DNA of 64,000 bases from Streptomyces adelaidensis (GTDB taxonomy: Bacteria > Actinomycetota > Actinomycetes > Streptomycetales > Streptomycetaceae): positions 27,355 to 91,354 of the forward strand of contig NZ_JAEMUX010000026.1 of the NCBI RefSeq assembly GCF_016598475.1. Direction: 5' to 3'. Numbering within the stretch: the first letter of the stretch is position 1; every line of letters begins with the position of its first letter. Position numbers and translations under genes: made by a program. The notes under the pieces were generated by a model. The model saw nothing but the letters and a program-made list of their open reading frames with translations. It was not told the DNA's origin and searched no databases. Positions 44,628 through 52,629 of this stretch are shown piece after piece.

Positions 44628-45308
44628 CTACGGCTCGAACTTGTAGCCGAGGCCGCGGACCGTCACCAGGTATCTCGGGGCGCCCGGGTCCGGCTCGATC
44701 TTGGCGCGGAGGCGCTTGACGTGGACGTCGAGGGTCTTGGTGTCACCGACGTAGTCGGCGCCCCAGACGCGGTCGATGAGCTGCATACGGGTCAGGACGC
44801 GGCCCGCGTTTCGCAGCAGCATTTCGAGCAGGTCGAACTCCTTGAGGGGGAGGTCGACCTTGGAGCCCGAGACAGTGACCACGTGACGGTCGACGTCCAT
44901 ACGGACGGGGCCGGCCTCCAGCGCGGCCGGGGTGACCTCCTCGGGCTCGCCGCGGCGGCGCAGTACGGCCCGGATACGGGCCACGAGTTCGCGGGAGGAG
45001 AAGGGCTTGGTGACATAGTCGTCGGCTCCTATTTCCAGGCCCACGACCTTGTCGATCTCGCTGTCCTTGGCGGTCACCATGATCACCGGGACGTTGGAAC
45101 GGCCGCGCAGCTGACGGCAGACCTCGGTGCCCGGCAGGCCGGGCAGCATCAGGTCGAGGAGGACGAGGTCGGCTCCGTTGCGCTCGAACTCGTCGAGACC
45201 GTCGGGTCCGGTGGTCGCGATGGCGACCTCGAAGCCCTCTTTGCGGAGCATGTAGGACAGGGCGTCGGAGAAGGACTCCTCGTCCTCGACGACGAGCACT
45301 CGGGTCAC
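44628..45308 (-). CDS. phoP: Phosphate-response regulator PhoP
   Basis: 226 residues, OmpR family. Receiver with acidic pair EDEES, phospho-Asp in LVLLDLMLPG, Thr in MVTAK and Lys in VTKPFSS; the C-terminal winged helix ends in RYLVTVRGLGYKFEP. It activates phosphate-scavenging genes and represses antibiotic genes under phosphate limitation. Its start overlaps phoR by 4 nt. Confidence 0.96.
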   Translation of the reverse strand: MTRVLVVEDEESFSDALSYMLRKEGFEVAIATTGPDGLDEFERNGADLVLLDLMLPGLPGTEVCRQLRGRSNVPVIMVTAKDSEIDKVVGLEIGADDYVTKPFSSRELVARIRAVLRRRGEPEEVTPAALEAGPVRMDVDRHVVTVSGSKVDLPLKEFDLLEMLLRNAGRVLTRMQLIDRVWGADYVGDTKTLDVHVKRLRAKIEPDPGAPRYLVTVRGLGYKFEP

Positions 45309-46612
45309 GGAAGGACCTCCGGGGCGGGAAGCGGTTCGTACGGGGATGGGTCGGGGTGAGGCTGGCCGTCCTCGTCGTCGAGGTCGGGGTGCTGCAGTGC
45401 GCGGTCACGGGACGCGCCCGCCTCCGGCAGTCTGAGGGTGAACGTGGAGCCCTGGCCTTCGGAGCTCCACACCGTGACCTCCCCGCCGTGCGAGGCGGCC
45501 ACGTGCTTGACGATCGCGAGGCCGAGACCCGTACCGCCGGTCTGGCGGGAACGGGCCGGGTCCACGCGGTAGAAACGCTCGAAGACGCGCTCCTTGTCCT
45601 TCTCCGAGATGCCGATGCCCTGGTCGGTCACGGCGATCTCGATATGGTCCCCGCCGGGCGCGGTCACCCGACGGGCGGCTATGCCGACGCGGGTGCGGGC
45701 AGGCGAGTAGTTGACGGCGTTCTCGACGAGATTGCCGAGGGCGGCGGCGAGCTGCCCGCGGTGCCCCCACACCTTCAGCTCGGCGGTTCCTCCCGCCCGT
45801 CGCCCGCCACCACCCTGTTCGAGCCCTTCGGGCGCCCCCGTGTTCGAGGCCATGGTGATCTGCTTGGTGCCCGCCTGGTGGCGGCAGCGGTCGACGGCCT
45901 CGGCGACCAGCTCGTCCACACGGACGGGCTCGGCGTCCTCCAGCGGGTCGTCGTTCTGCACCCGGGAGAGGTCGATGAGCTCCTGCACGAGGTTGGTGAG
46001 CCGGGTGGCCTCTATCTGCATCCGCCCGGCGAACCGCTCCACCGCCTCGGGGTCCTCACTCGCCCCCATGACAGCCTCGGAGAGGAGGGAGAGCGCCCCG
46101 ACGGGGGTCTTCAGCTCATGGCTGACGTTGGCCACGAAGTCCCGTCGTACGGCCTCTATACGGCGGGCCTCGGTGAGGTCCTCGACGAGCAGCAGCACGA
46201 GCCGGGAGCCCAGGGGCGCGACGCGCGCGGAGACCGCGAGCGCCTCCCCGCGTCCCGTGCCGCGCCGGGGCAGGTCCAGCTCGACCTGTCGTATCTCGCC
46301 GTCCCGGCGGGTGTCGCGGGCCATCTTGAGCATCGGCTCGATGGCGAGCTTCCCCCCGCGCACCAGCCCGAGGGCGTACGCGGCGGAGCTGGCCTTGACG
46401 ACGGCGTCGGCCTCGTCGAGCACGACGGCGGAGGAGCGCAGCACGGACAGCACGGTGTCGACGCCGGGCGGCAGCACCGCGTCCGTGTGCAGGGAGGTCC
46501 TGGTCGGACGCTTCTGCTCGCGCTCGCTGAAGCGGAACGCCAGCATGGCGATGACGCCGGTGAGCACTCCGGCGATCGCTGCCGCTGCGGCGACAGCCGC
46601 GTTCACGTCCAT
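45305..46612 (-). CDS. phoR: Phosphate sensor kinase PhoR
   Basis: 435 residues. One N-terminal membrane segment, a PAS-like domain, the phospho-His H-box FVANVSHELKTPVGAL, N-box NLVENAVNYSPA, and G-boxes DQGIGI and GGTGLGLAIVKH. It phosphorylates PhoP when phosphate is low. TAACCT (46619-46624) lies 6 nt before the ATG, so the phoR-phoP mRNA is probably leaderless. Confidence 0.96.
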   Translation of the reverse strand: MDVNAAVAAAAAIAGVLTGVIAMLAFRFSEREQKRPTRTSLHTDAVLPPGVDTVLSVLRSSAVVLDEADAVVKASSAAYALGLVRGGKLAIEPMLKMARDTRRDGEIRQVELDLPRRGTGRGEALAVSARVAPLGSRLVLLLVEDLTEARRIEAVRRDFVANVSHELKTPVGALSLLSEAVMGASEDPEAVERFAGRMQIEATRLTNLVQELIDLSRVQNDDPLEDAEPVRVDELVAEAVDRCRHQAGTKQITMASNTGAPEGLEQGGGGRRAGGTAELKVWGHRGQLAAALGNLVENAVNYSPARTRVGIAARRVTAPGGDHIEIAVTDQGIGISEKDKERVFERFYRVDPARSRQTGGTGLGLAIVKHVAASHGGEVTVWSSEGQGSTFTLRLPEAGASRDRALQHPDLDDEDGQPHPDPSPYEPLPAPEVLP

Positions 46613-46685
46613 GTCTCCAGGTTAGGCACGAGGTCCGACATCCCCACAGCGATCGGAGGGCGACCTCGAACACTCGTCGCCCAGA

Positions 46686-46718
46686 GTTCACCTTGGAGCC
46701 AGTATTGGTTCATTTGGG
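46686..46718 (+). promoter_or_regulatory. PHO box (PhoP-binding 11-nt direct repeats)
   Basis: GTTCACCTTGG, AGCCAGTATTG and GTTCATTTGGG follow in strict 11-nt register, the arrangement of Streptomyces PhoP sites (GTTCACC-type units). It lies between divergent phoRP and phoU; a further GTTCACCGTTCATTCGG stands at 46779-46795. Confidence 0.75.
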
Positions 46719-46877
46719 GTGGCCGAAACGGACGCGTAAGAGCCGGAACGTGGGAGCGTGGGGTTCGTCGGGACCCCGGTTCACCGTTCATTCGGCCGTC
46801 CTGGCCTGGCGGAACGGCTTCCGGCACGGCTTTTCTGGTTGCTCACGAGCAGACGTACGTAAGAGAGGGACACCCTG

Positions 46878-47567
46878 ATGCGGGACGCGTACCACGAGGA
46901 ACTTGACTCGATCGGTGAGGGCCTGGTCGAGATGGCCCGTCTGGTGGGGTCGGCGATCGGACGCGCCACGACGGCGATGCTCGACGCCGACCTGAAGCTG
47001 GCCGAGAGCGTGATCGAGGCCGACAAGAAGGTCGACGACCTGCAGCACGACCTGGAGGCCCGCGCGATAGCCCTGCTGGCGAGGCAGCAGCCGGTGGCCA
47101 CGGATCTCCGTATCGTCGTGACCTCGCTGCGCATGTCCGCCGACCTGGAGCGCTCAGGCGACCTCGCCCAGCACGTGGCCAAGGTCACCCGGCTGCGCTT
47201 CCCCCAGGGCGCGGTCCCGCAGGACCTGCACGCCACGATCCTGGAGATGGGCCAGCTGGCGCAGCGCCTGATGGCCAAGGCCGCCGAGGTCATCATCACC
47301 AAGGACGTCGACCTCGCGCTGCAGCTGGAGCAGGACGACGACGCGATGGACCTCCTCCACCGCACCCTCTTCCAGCACCTCATGGACGACCGCTGGAAGC
47401 ACGGCATCGAGACCGCCGTCGACGTCACCCTCCTCGGCCGCTACTACGAGCGCTTCGCCGACCACGCGGTGTCGGTGGCGAAGCGGGTGGTGTACCTGGT
47501 GACGGGCGAGCACGCGGACGAGCTGCAGGCGGACATCCAGCCGGTGACGGGGGTGGAGGGGGCGTAG
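46878..47567 (+). CDS. phoU: Phosphate transport regulator PhoU
   Basis: 229 residues, two three-helix PhoU bundles with metal-contacting acidic motifs (RMSADLERSGDLAQH and RYYERFADHAVSVAKR). It links the Pst transporter state to PhoR. Divergent from phoRP across the PHO box. GAGGG lies about 9 nt before the ATG. Confidence 0.96.
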   Translation: MRDAYHEELDSIGEGLVEMARLVGSAIGRATTAMLDADLKLAESVIEADKKVDDLQHDLEARAIALLARQQPVATDLRIVVTSLRMSADLERSGDLAQHVAKVTRLRFPQGAVPQDLHATILEMGQLAQRLMAKAAEVIITKDVDLALQLEQDDDAMDLLHRTLFQHLMDDRWKHGIETAVDVTLLGRYYERFADHAVSVAKRVVYLVTGEHADELQADIQPVTGVEGA

Positions 47568-47591
47568 GCCTCCGGCGGGAGTGGGGGGGCT

Positions 47592-47664
47592 TGGTTCTGG
47601 GCCTGGCTCTGGGCCTGGCTCTGGGCCTGGCTCTGGGCCTGGCTCTGGGCCTGGTTCTGGTGGG
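47592..47664. repeat. 12-bp tandem repeat after phoU
   Basis: ggctctgggcct recurs about five to six times immediately downstream of phoU, non-coding. Confidence 0.85.
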
Positions 47665-47803
47665 GCTTGGCTCTGGTGGGGCTCCGGCGTGTGCTGTGGT
47701 CGCGGGGCGTGCGGACGCCTCCGTGCGCCGTTGATGCGCCCGGCTGAACGGGCCTGCAATGGGGCATCCAATGGGCACAGGCACCAGCCTTCGAGGAGGG
47801 ACC

Positions 47804-47965
47804 ATGGCCGAATCCCCCGCCAGCCCCAGCACGCCGGACCCGACGCGGGTCCGGGACACCCATCAGCCCGCCGACATCAAGACTCTGCCTCTCTTCGGCG
47901 CCTGCGGTTGCGGCTCCGGATGTGCGTGCGGGTGCCAGTCCGGCAACCCGTGCCAGTGCGGCTGA
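47804..47965 (+). CDS. Cysteine-rich small protein, metallothionein-like
   Basis: 53 residues starting MAESPASPSTPDPTRVRDTH and ending in CGCGSGCACGCQSGNPCQCG, seven cysteines in 20 residues with CxC spacing. Such clusters bind Zn, Cu or Cd, or could be a modified peptide. GAGGAGGG lies 3-10 nt before the ATG. It has its own terminator. Confidence 0.8.
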   Translation: MAESPASPSTPDPTRVRDTHQPADIKTLPLFGACGCGSGCACGCQSGNPCQCG

Positions 47966-47995
47966 GCGGTACGCGGTTGCTTCGACAGGTGTGAG

Positions 47996-48025
47996 AAGGG
48001 GCCCGTCCCTGGTGGCGGGCCCCTT
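47996..48025 (+). terminator. Terminator of the cysteine-rich protein gene
   Basis: aaggggcccg/cgggcccctt arms (10 bp), 10-nt loop, then tt. Confidence 0.85.
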
Positions 48026-48051
48026 TGTCGTACCTGGTCGTGGTCGGCCGC

Positions 48052-48504
48052 TCAGCAAAAGGGCCCGGAGCCGTCCCGGGCAGCCATGATCACGGTCTGG
48101 AGGGGACCGTCGACGGACCCTTCGACGGTCAGGTACGCGTCGACGCCGTCGATACGCTTGCTGAAGCAGTCGTCGTCCGGTAGCGCCATCCGTGCGCCCG
48201 CGCGGAGTCCCGGTAGTGCGCGAGGACGTCCGCCTGGGTCTTGTCGGCCGCGTCGTACTCGTACGACCGCCCTGCGACCACGATCAGATCAGCGTCGTCG
48301 CACCCCTGGAGCAGTTCCCTCGCCTCTGTTCCCTCCGGCCCGGCGTCCAGCACGGGATCCTCGGCCAGCGCCTCGCCGAGCCGCCGCTCCTCGGCCCCGC
48401 ACCCGTAGTCGACCAGGAAGTACCCCCACGGGAACCCCCACGACCACGAGCGCCGCGGCGGCCATGGGCCCCGACGCCGACAACCCCGCCCTCCGTATCC
48501 CCAT
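48052..48504 (-). pseudogene. Membrane-anchored protein gene with two frameshifts
   Basis: Three consecutive reading-frame pieces form one plausible protein of about 150 residues: a membrane anchor (MGIRRAGL...MAAAALVVVGVPVG), then in a second frame YFLVDYGCGAEERRLGEALA...ADLIVVAGRSYEYD, then in a third LPDDDCFSKRIDGVDAYLTV ending at 48052. The frame breaks are at a G-run near 48427-48432 and near 48180. The family is not recognised. Confidence 0.75.
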
Positions 48505-48645
48505 GCCGGGTGACGCCAGCGCAACGAGGGGTCGCTCGTACGGCTGTACGGGCGCAGCATGGAGGGAGAGAGCGACCAAGCGAGAGGGAGAGAGAAAGTC
48601 AGGGCGGGGACGAGGAAGCAGGCACGACGAAGGAGGTACGGAACC

Positions 48646-48894
48646 ATGACCAAGTTCATGGACGTCCACCACGGGATGAACGGCATCACCGCCGACCAGC
48701 TGCAAGCCGCCCACAAGGCCGACCTCGACATAGAGAAGGACGAGAACGTCCACTTCGAGCGCGCCTGGGCCGACCCCGAGTCCGGCACCGTCTACTGCCT
48801 CTCCGAGGCCCCGTCGGCCGAAGCGGTCCAGCGCATCCACGAACGCGCCGGGCACAAGGCGGACGAGATCCACGCCGTACCACTGATGGTCTGA
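48646..48894 (+). CDS. DUF4242 nickel-binding protein (SCO4226-like)
   Basis: 82 residues starting MTKFMDVHHGMNGITADQL. It matches the small ferredoxin-fold family of which S. coelicolor SCO4226 is a structurally studied nickel-binding member; the His-rich VHHGMNG and CLSEAPSAEAV segments are conserved. AAGGAGGT lies about 8 nt before the ATG. Confidence 0.92.
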   Translation: MTKFMDVHHGMNGITADQLQAAHKADLDIEKDENVHFERAWADPESGTVYCLSEAPSAEAVQRIHERAGHKADEIHAVPLMV

Positions 48895-48973
48895 GGACAT
48901 GCGCCCCTGGGCGTACGGCCCGCCCGGCCACGGCGGACGGCAGCGGGCGGGAAGCTGCGGAGAATATGCGCAG

Positions 48974-49011
48974 AGCCCCCCACCAGCGAGAAAACCGCAG
49001 GTAGGGGGGCT
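48974..49011. terminator. Terminator, family shared with 51610-51648
   Basis: agccccccac/gtaggggggct stem followed by actcagcgctgct, similar to the hairpin after the sugar-binding protein gene. Confidence 0.75.
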
Positions 49012-49142
49012 ACTCAGCGCTGCTTGGGGCGACGCTGCCCTGCCCCTGAGCGGGCGTCATCGGTCATCATCGCCACTGTCGAGCGGCCTCGGAAAGCCCG
49101 GGGTGCGGGGCCGGCCACCGAGGCCACGGTGACTGGTCGGAG

Positions 49143-49325
49143 TTAGCCCGCCCCGCGCTGGGCCGCGTCGATGTCTGAGAGGGATGCTTGCGCATCGTCG
49201 AGAAGGAAGGTCTCGTCCTCCCCGAGGTCCGGGGCCTGGAAGGGGTTCGTCGCCGGGGTCGGCGACGCTGCGGTGGCGTAGCGGGGCGCCCCTTCCGGGG
49301 CGGAGAACAGCGAGGTCGAGTCGAT
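49143..49325 (-). CDS. Putative 60-codon gene with ATC in the start position
   Basis: The open frame DSTSLFSAPEGAPRYATAAS...FLLDDAQASLSDIDAAQRG ends at TAA 49143 and has strong GC3 bias. GGGAG lies 8 nt before ATC at 49325, exactly where a start codon should be, and no ATG, GTG or TTG exists in frame upstream before a stop. It is either a gene inactivated by ATG-to-ATC or a rare ATC start. No family recognised. Confidence 0.45.
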   Translation of the reverse strand: MDSTSLFSAPEGAPRYATAASPTPATNPFQAPDLGEDETFLLDDAQASLSDIDAAQRGAG

Positions 49326-49391
49326 GAGAGGTCTCCCGTTGGTTACAGGGCCACGAAGGTCCCTGGCGTGCCGTGACCGGGCACAGCGGTT

Positions 49392-49613
49392 CTACAGCTT
49401 GCTCATTTTGTAGTACGGGCTCAGGATCCGCTGTTGGCCCGAACCGAAATCCACGAGCACAGCGATTCCTTCCTCGATGCCGGTGACCCGGCCGAGGCCG
49501 TACATGTCGTGCGTGACCTGGTCGCCCACGGCGAACTGCTTGAGCGGCGGTGCGACCGGGGCCTTGAAGGGACTGGTGGGCAAGTAGCGCTTCTGTGCAG
49601 CTGGCTTTGTCAT
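49392..49613 (-). CDS. Small CarD-like/SH3-fold protein
   Basis: 73 residues starting MTKPAAQKRYLPTSPFKAPV. The core FAVGDQVTHDMYGLGRVTGI and VDFGSGQQRILSPYYKM resembles the N-terminal domain of CarD/UvrD-C Tudor-like modules. Function unknown. ATG 49613 is preferred over 49760, where the added sequence has no similarity. Confidence 0.8.
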   Translation of the reverse strand: MTKPAAQKRYLPTSPFKAPVAPPLKQFAVGDQVTHDMYGLGRVTGIEEGIAVLVDFGSGQQRILSPYYKMSKL

Positions 49614-50509
49614 TGTCACCAGTATGGGCCTGCGACTACCGCTCGGTGCAGTCCGTCCGCCTCCGTTGTTCGTCACAGGGCCCGCACCGCGAGCCCGCTC
49701 ACCGCCGAAAGTCCGGGAAATCCGGCCGCCGACCTGGGGCTTCGACACGAGACGGGGCACACAAAGTCTCCATCACAAGACAACCTTATTGACTGCGACG
49801 GACCTCCGAAGCGCTCGGTCTCCCAGCTTGCCGGGGCGCCGGGCGCCGCCGTAAACGTACTACCGGAGCCCGAAAGTAACTCGCCGGTACCTTTCTGGAA
49901 CCGTTTGTGTTCGTTCCGTTGACACCCCGCACATCCCCTCTTAATGTCACGCCAGCATCCCGACCCTGTGACGAGATCTCGAACGATTGGAAGGCGGGTG
50001 CCCTGCCCTTCACCGGAATCAGCACGCACGTGGCCGGAACGCCACGGTGCGCAGCCTGACCTACGTACGAGGGCGCACCGCCAGAGGGATCACGACCACG
50101 ACCGCGCCGATCGGCGATCCGCGGGGCTTCGACGTGTCCGGGCGCCTGCTCAGCCGACGTGCCGGGCGCCCTGATTCGCTATGACCTCAGCGAGATCCGT
50201 CGGCTGTCCCCTACCGCCGCACCTGAGGTTCGGCCGGTCCCTGGCGCCCGGGATCCATCCGTACGGCGCACCTCCGCGGGGCCGATCCGGACACCGCCCG
50301 AGCCGGACAGCGCCCGGGAACGGACACCCCAGGAACAGGCACCACACCCAGAAATGGGCCCATCCCGGCGCGTCCGGCTCGCTCCGGACGTGCCCCTCGG
50401 CTGTCCGGCGTCCGGTCGGGTCGGGTCGGGTCCACCACTTCCGCCGCTGCCACCGGCATCCGGTACCCCGCCATCTCCTCAACGACGACAAGAACAGGGA
50501 ACGATCATC
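49614..50509. other. Long intergenic region with consensus promoter
   Basis: 896 nt without a convincing gene. It contains a near-consensus promoter at 49919-49947, leaving a leader of about 555 nt before the sugar-binding protein gene. Open frames here lack coding bias. Confidence 0.6.
49919..49947 (+). promoter_or_regulatory. Near-consensus housekeeping promoter
   Basis: TTGACA, 17 nt, TAATGT: unusually close to the sigma-70/HrdB consensus for this genome. It points toward the sugar-binding protein gene at 50510. Confidence 0.75.
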
Positions 50510-51598
50510 ATGCCCAACCGAAGAGCCGTCCTCGCCACCATCGCGGGAGTGGCGTCGCTCGCCCTCACCGTGTCCGCCTGCGGCGGCCAGACCAGCGAGG
50601 CCGACTCCGAGGGCGGCACCATCGGCATCGCCATGCCGACCCGGGCCTCCGAGCGCTGGCTCACCGACGGCAAGAGCGTCGTCGAGGACCTGCAGGACAA
50701 GGGGTACAAAACCGAACTGCTCTACGGTGAGGACAAACCGGCGACCCAGGTCGCGCAGATCGAGAAGATGATCAAGGAGGGCGTCGCCGCACTGATCATC
50801 GCGGCCATCGACAACAAGGCGCTGAACGACGTCCTCCAGAAGGCCGCCGATGCGGAGATCCCGGTGATCTCCTACGACCGGCTCATCCTCGGCACCAAGA
50901 ACGTCGACTACTACGTCTCGTTCGACAACGAGCAGGTCGGCCGGCTCCAGGCCAGCCACATCATCGACAAGCTCGGCCTGGAGGACGGCAAGGGCCCGTT
51001 CAACATCGAACTGTTCGCCGGCTCCCCCGACGACAACAACACCAAGTTCTTCTTCGACGGCGCGATGCACCTCCTGCAGCCGTACCTGGACAACAAGCAG
51101 TTGGTCGTCCCGTCGGGCGAGACCGCGCTCGAGCAGATGACCACCCTGCGCTGGGACGGGGACATCGCGAAGAAGCGCATGAACAAGATCCTCAACGAGT
51201 CGTACACGAGCGAGAGCGTGGACGCGGTCCTGTCGCCGTACGACGGCATCTCCATCGGCATCCTCTCCGCGCTCAAGTCGCACGGCTACGGCTCCGGCAG
51301 CGAGCCCCTTCCGGTCATCACCGGCCAGGACGCCGAACTCGCCTCGGTGAAGTCGATCATCGCAGGCGAGCAGTCGCAGACCATCTACAAGGACCTCCGC
51401 CAACTCGCCGAGGTCGCCGCGACCATGGCTGACGACATACTCAACGGCGAGACCCCCCAGCTGAACAACAGGCGGGCCTACAAGAACGGCGTCAAGGCCG
51501 TACCCGCCTACCTGCTTCAGCCGATCAGCGTCGACAAGAGCAACTACGAGTACATCCTGCTCGGCAGCGAGTACTACACCGAGGCCGACCTCAAGTAA
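50510..51598 (+). CDS. Sugar-binding lipoprotein, ChvE/XylF-like
   Basis: 362-residue periplasmic-binding-protein-like lipoprotein with lipobox TVSAC. Body: TIGIAMPTRASERWLTDGK, LIIAAIDNKALNDVLQKA, VISYDRLILGTKNVDYYVSF, DAVLSPYDGISIGILSALKS, VITGQDAELASVKSI, matching xylose/glucose-type binders of ABC importers. No permease or ATPase gene is adjacent, so it is an orphan. AGGGA lies about 10 nt before the ATG. Confidence 0.92.
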   Translation: MPNRRAVLATIAGVASLALTVSACGGQTSEADSEGGTIGIAMPTRASERWLTDGKSVVEDLQDKGYKTELLYGEDKPATQVAQIEKMIKEGVAALIIAAIDNKALNDVLQKAADAEIPVISYDRLILGTKNVDYYVSFDNEQVGRLQASHIIDKLGLEDGKGPFNIELFAGSPDDNNTKFFFDGAMHLLQPYLDNKQLVVPSGETALEQMTTLRWDGDIAKKRMNKILNESYTSESVDAVLSPYDGISIGILSALKSHGYGSGSEPLPVITGQDAELASVKSIIAGEQSQTIYKDLRQLAEVAATMADDILNGETPQLNNRRAYKNGVKAVPAYLLQPISVDKSNYEYILLGSEYYTEADLK

Positions 51599-51609
51599 TC
51601 GCACGCCGA

Positions 51610-51648
51610 AAGCCCCCTACTAGCGGAGATTCCGCGGGTAGGGGGCTT
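51610..51648. terminator. Bidirectional terminator between the sugar-binding gene and gpmA
   Basis: aagccccctac/gtagggggctt arms (11 bp) with a 17-nt loop and T residues after it. Confidence 0.88.
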
Positions 51649-51665
51649 TTCCAGCGCTGCTCTGC

Positions 51666-52427
51666 TTACTTCTTCTTGCCCTGGTTCCTGACCGCCTCGA
51701 TCGCGGCCGCTGCGGCGTCCGGGTCGAGGTAGGTGCCGCCGGGGTTGAGGGGCTTGAAGGTGGCGTCGAGTTCGTAGGCGAGGGGGATGCCGGTGGGGAT
51801 GTTGAGGCCGGCGATGTCGGCGTCGGAGACTCCGTCGAGGTGCTTGACGAGGGCGCGGAGGGAGTTGCCGTGGGCCGCGACCAGGACCGTGCGGCCGGCG
51901 AGGAGGTCGGGGACGATGCCGTCGTACCAGTAGGGGAGCATGCGGGTGACGACGTCCTTGAGGCACTCCGTGCGGGGGCGGAGCTCCGGCGGGATGGTCG
52001 CGTAGCGCGCGTCAGCCGCCTGGGAGAACTCGGAGTCGTCCGCGAGCGCGGGCGGCGGGGTGTCGTACGAGCGGCGCCAGAGCATGAACTGCTCCTCGCC
52101 GAACTCGGCCAGGGTCTGCGCCTTGTCCTTGCCCTGGAGGGCGCCGTAGTGGCGCTCGTTCAGGCGCCAGCTGCGGTGGACCGGGATCCAGTGGCGGTCG
52201 GCGGACTCCAGGGCGAGCTGGGCGGTGCGGATGGCGCGCCTCTGGAGGGAGGTGTGGAGCACGTCCGGGAGCAGGCCGGCGTCCTTCAGCAACTCACCGC
52301 CGCGCGTCGCCTCCTTCTCTCCCTTCGGCGTGAGGTTGACGTCCACCCAGCCGGTGAACAGGTTCTTCTCGTTCCACTCGCTCTCGCCGTGGCGGAGGAG
52401 GATCAGCTTGTACGGTGCGTCGGCCAT
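51666..52427 (-). CDS. gpmA: 2,3-bisphosphoglycerate-dependent phosphoglycerate mutase
   Basis: 253 residues, glycolysis/gluconeogenesis. Phospho-His motif LILLRHGESEWNEKNLFTGW, LNERHYGALQGKDKA and second His in VLVAAHGNSLRALVKHL. TACGCT lies 7 nt before the ATG (leaderless). Confidence 0.97.
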   Translation of the reverse strand: MADAPYKLILLRHGESEWNEKNLFTGWVDVNLTPKGEKEATRGGELLKDAGLLPDVLHTSLQRRAIRTAQLALESADRHWIPVHRSWRLNERHYGALQGKDKAQTLAEFGEEQFMLWRRSYDTPPPALADDSEFSQAADARYATIPPELRPRTECLKDVVTRMLPYWYDGIVPDLLAGRTVLVAAHGNSLRALVKHLDGVSDADIAGLNIPTGIPLAYELDATFKPLNPGGTYLDPDAAAAAIEAVRNQGKKK

Positions 52428-52472
52428 GGCTCCGAGCGTAATCGACGGCCGGGAAGCGTCGTCCGCCCGGCC

Positions 52473-52504
52473 GACAGGCGGACAGGCGGACAGGCGGACA
52501 GGCC
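52473..52504. repeat. 8-bp tandem repeat gacaggcg
   Basis: About four copies just upstream of gpmA. Confidence 0.75.
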
Positions 52505-52629
52505 GGGTGCGGCCACTCTCCGTTCGGCCACTGACCGTTGACTGGGACTGTTAATTGGGTGGCTCCGGTCCCGCGGGCGTACGTAAGGTGTGTTCGCCGT
52601 CTTGGCCGCTTACTTCCCGGGGGAGCTCC

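Noticed and set aside
47592..47664. CRISPR-like array after phoU
   Set aside because: Perfect short tandem repeats without spacers; simple slippage repeat. No CRISPR array was seen in the window.
49673..50029. 118-codon minus-strand frame in the long intergenic region
   Set aside because: Lacks coding bias and covers the consensus promoter at 49919-49947.
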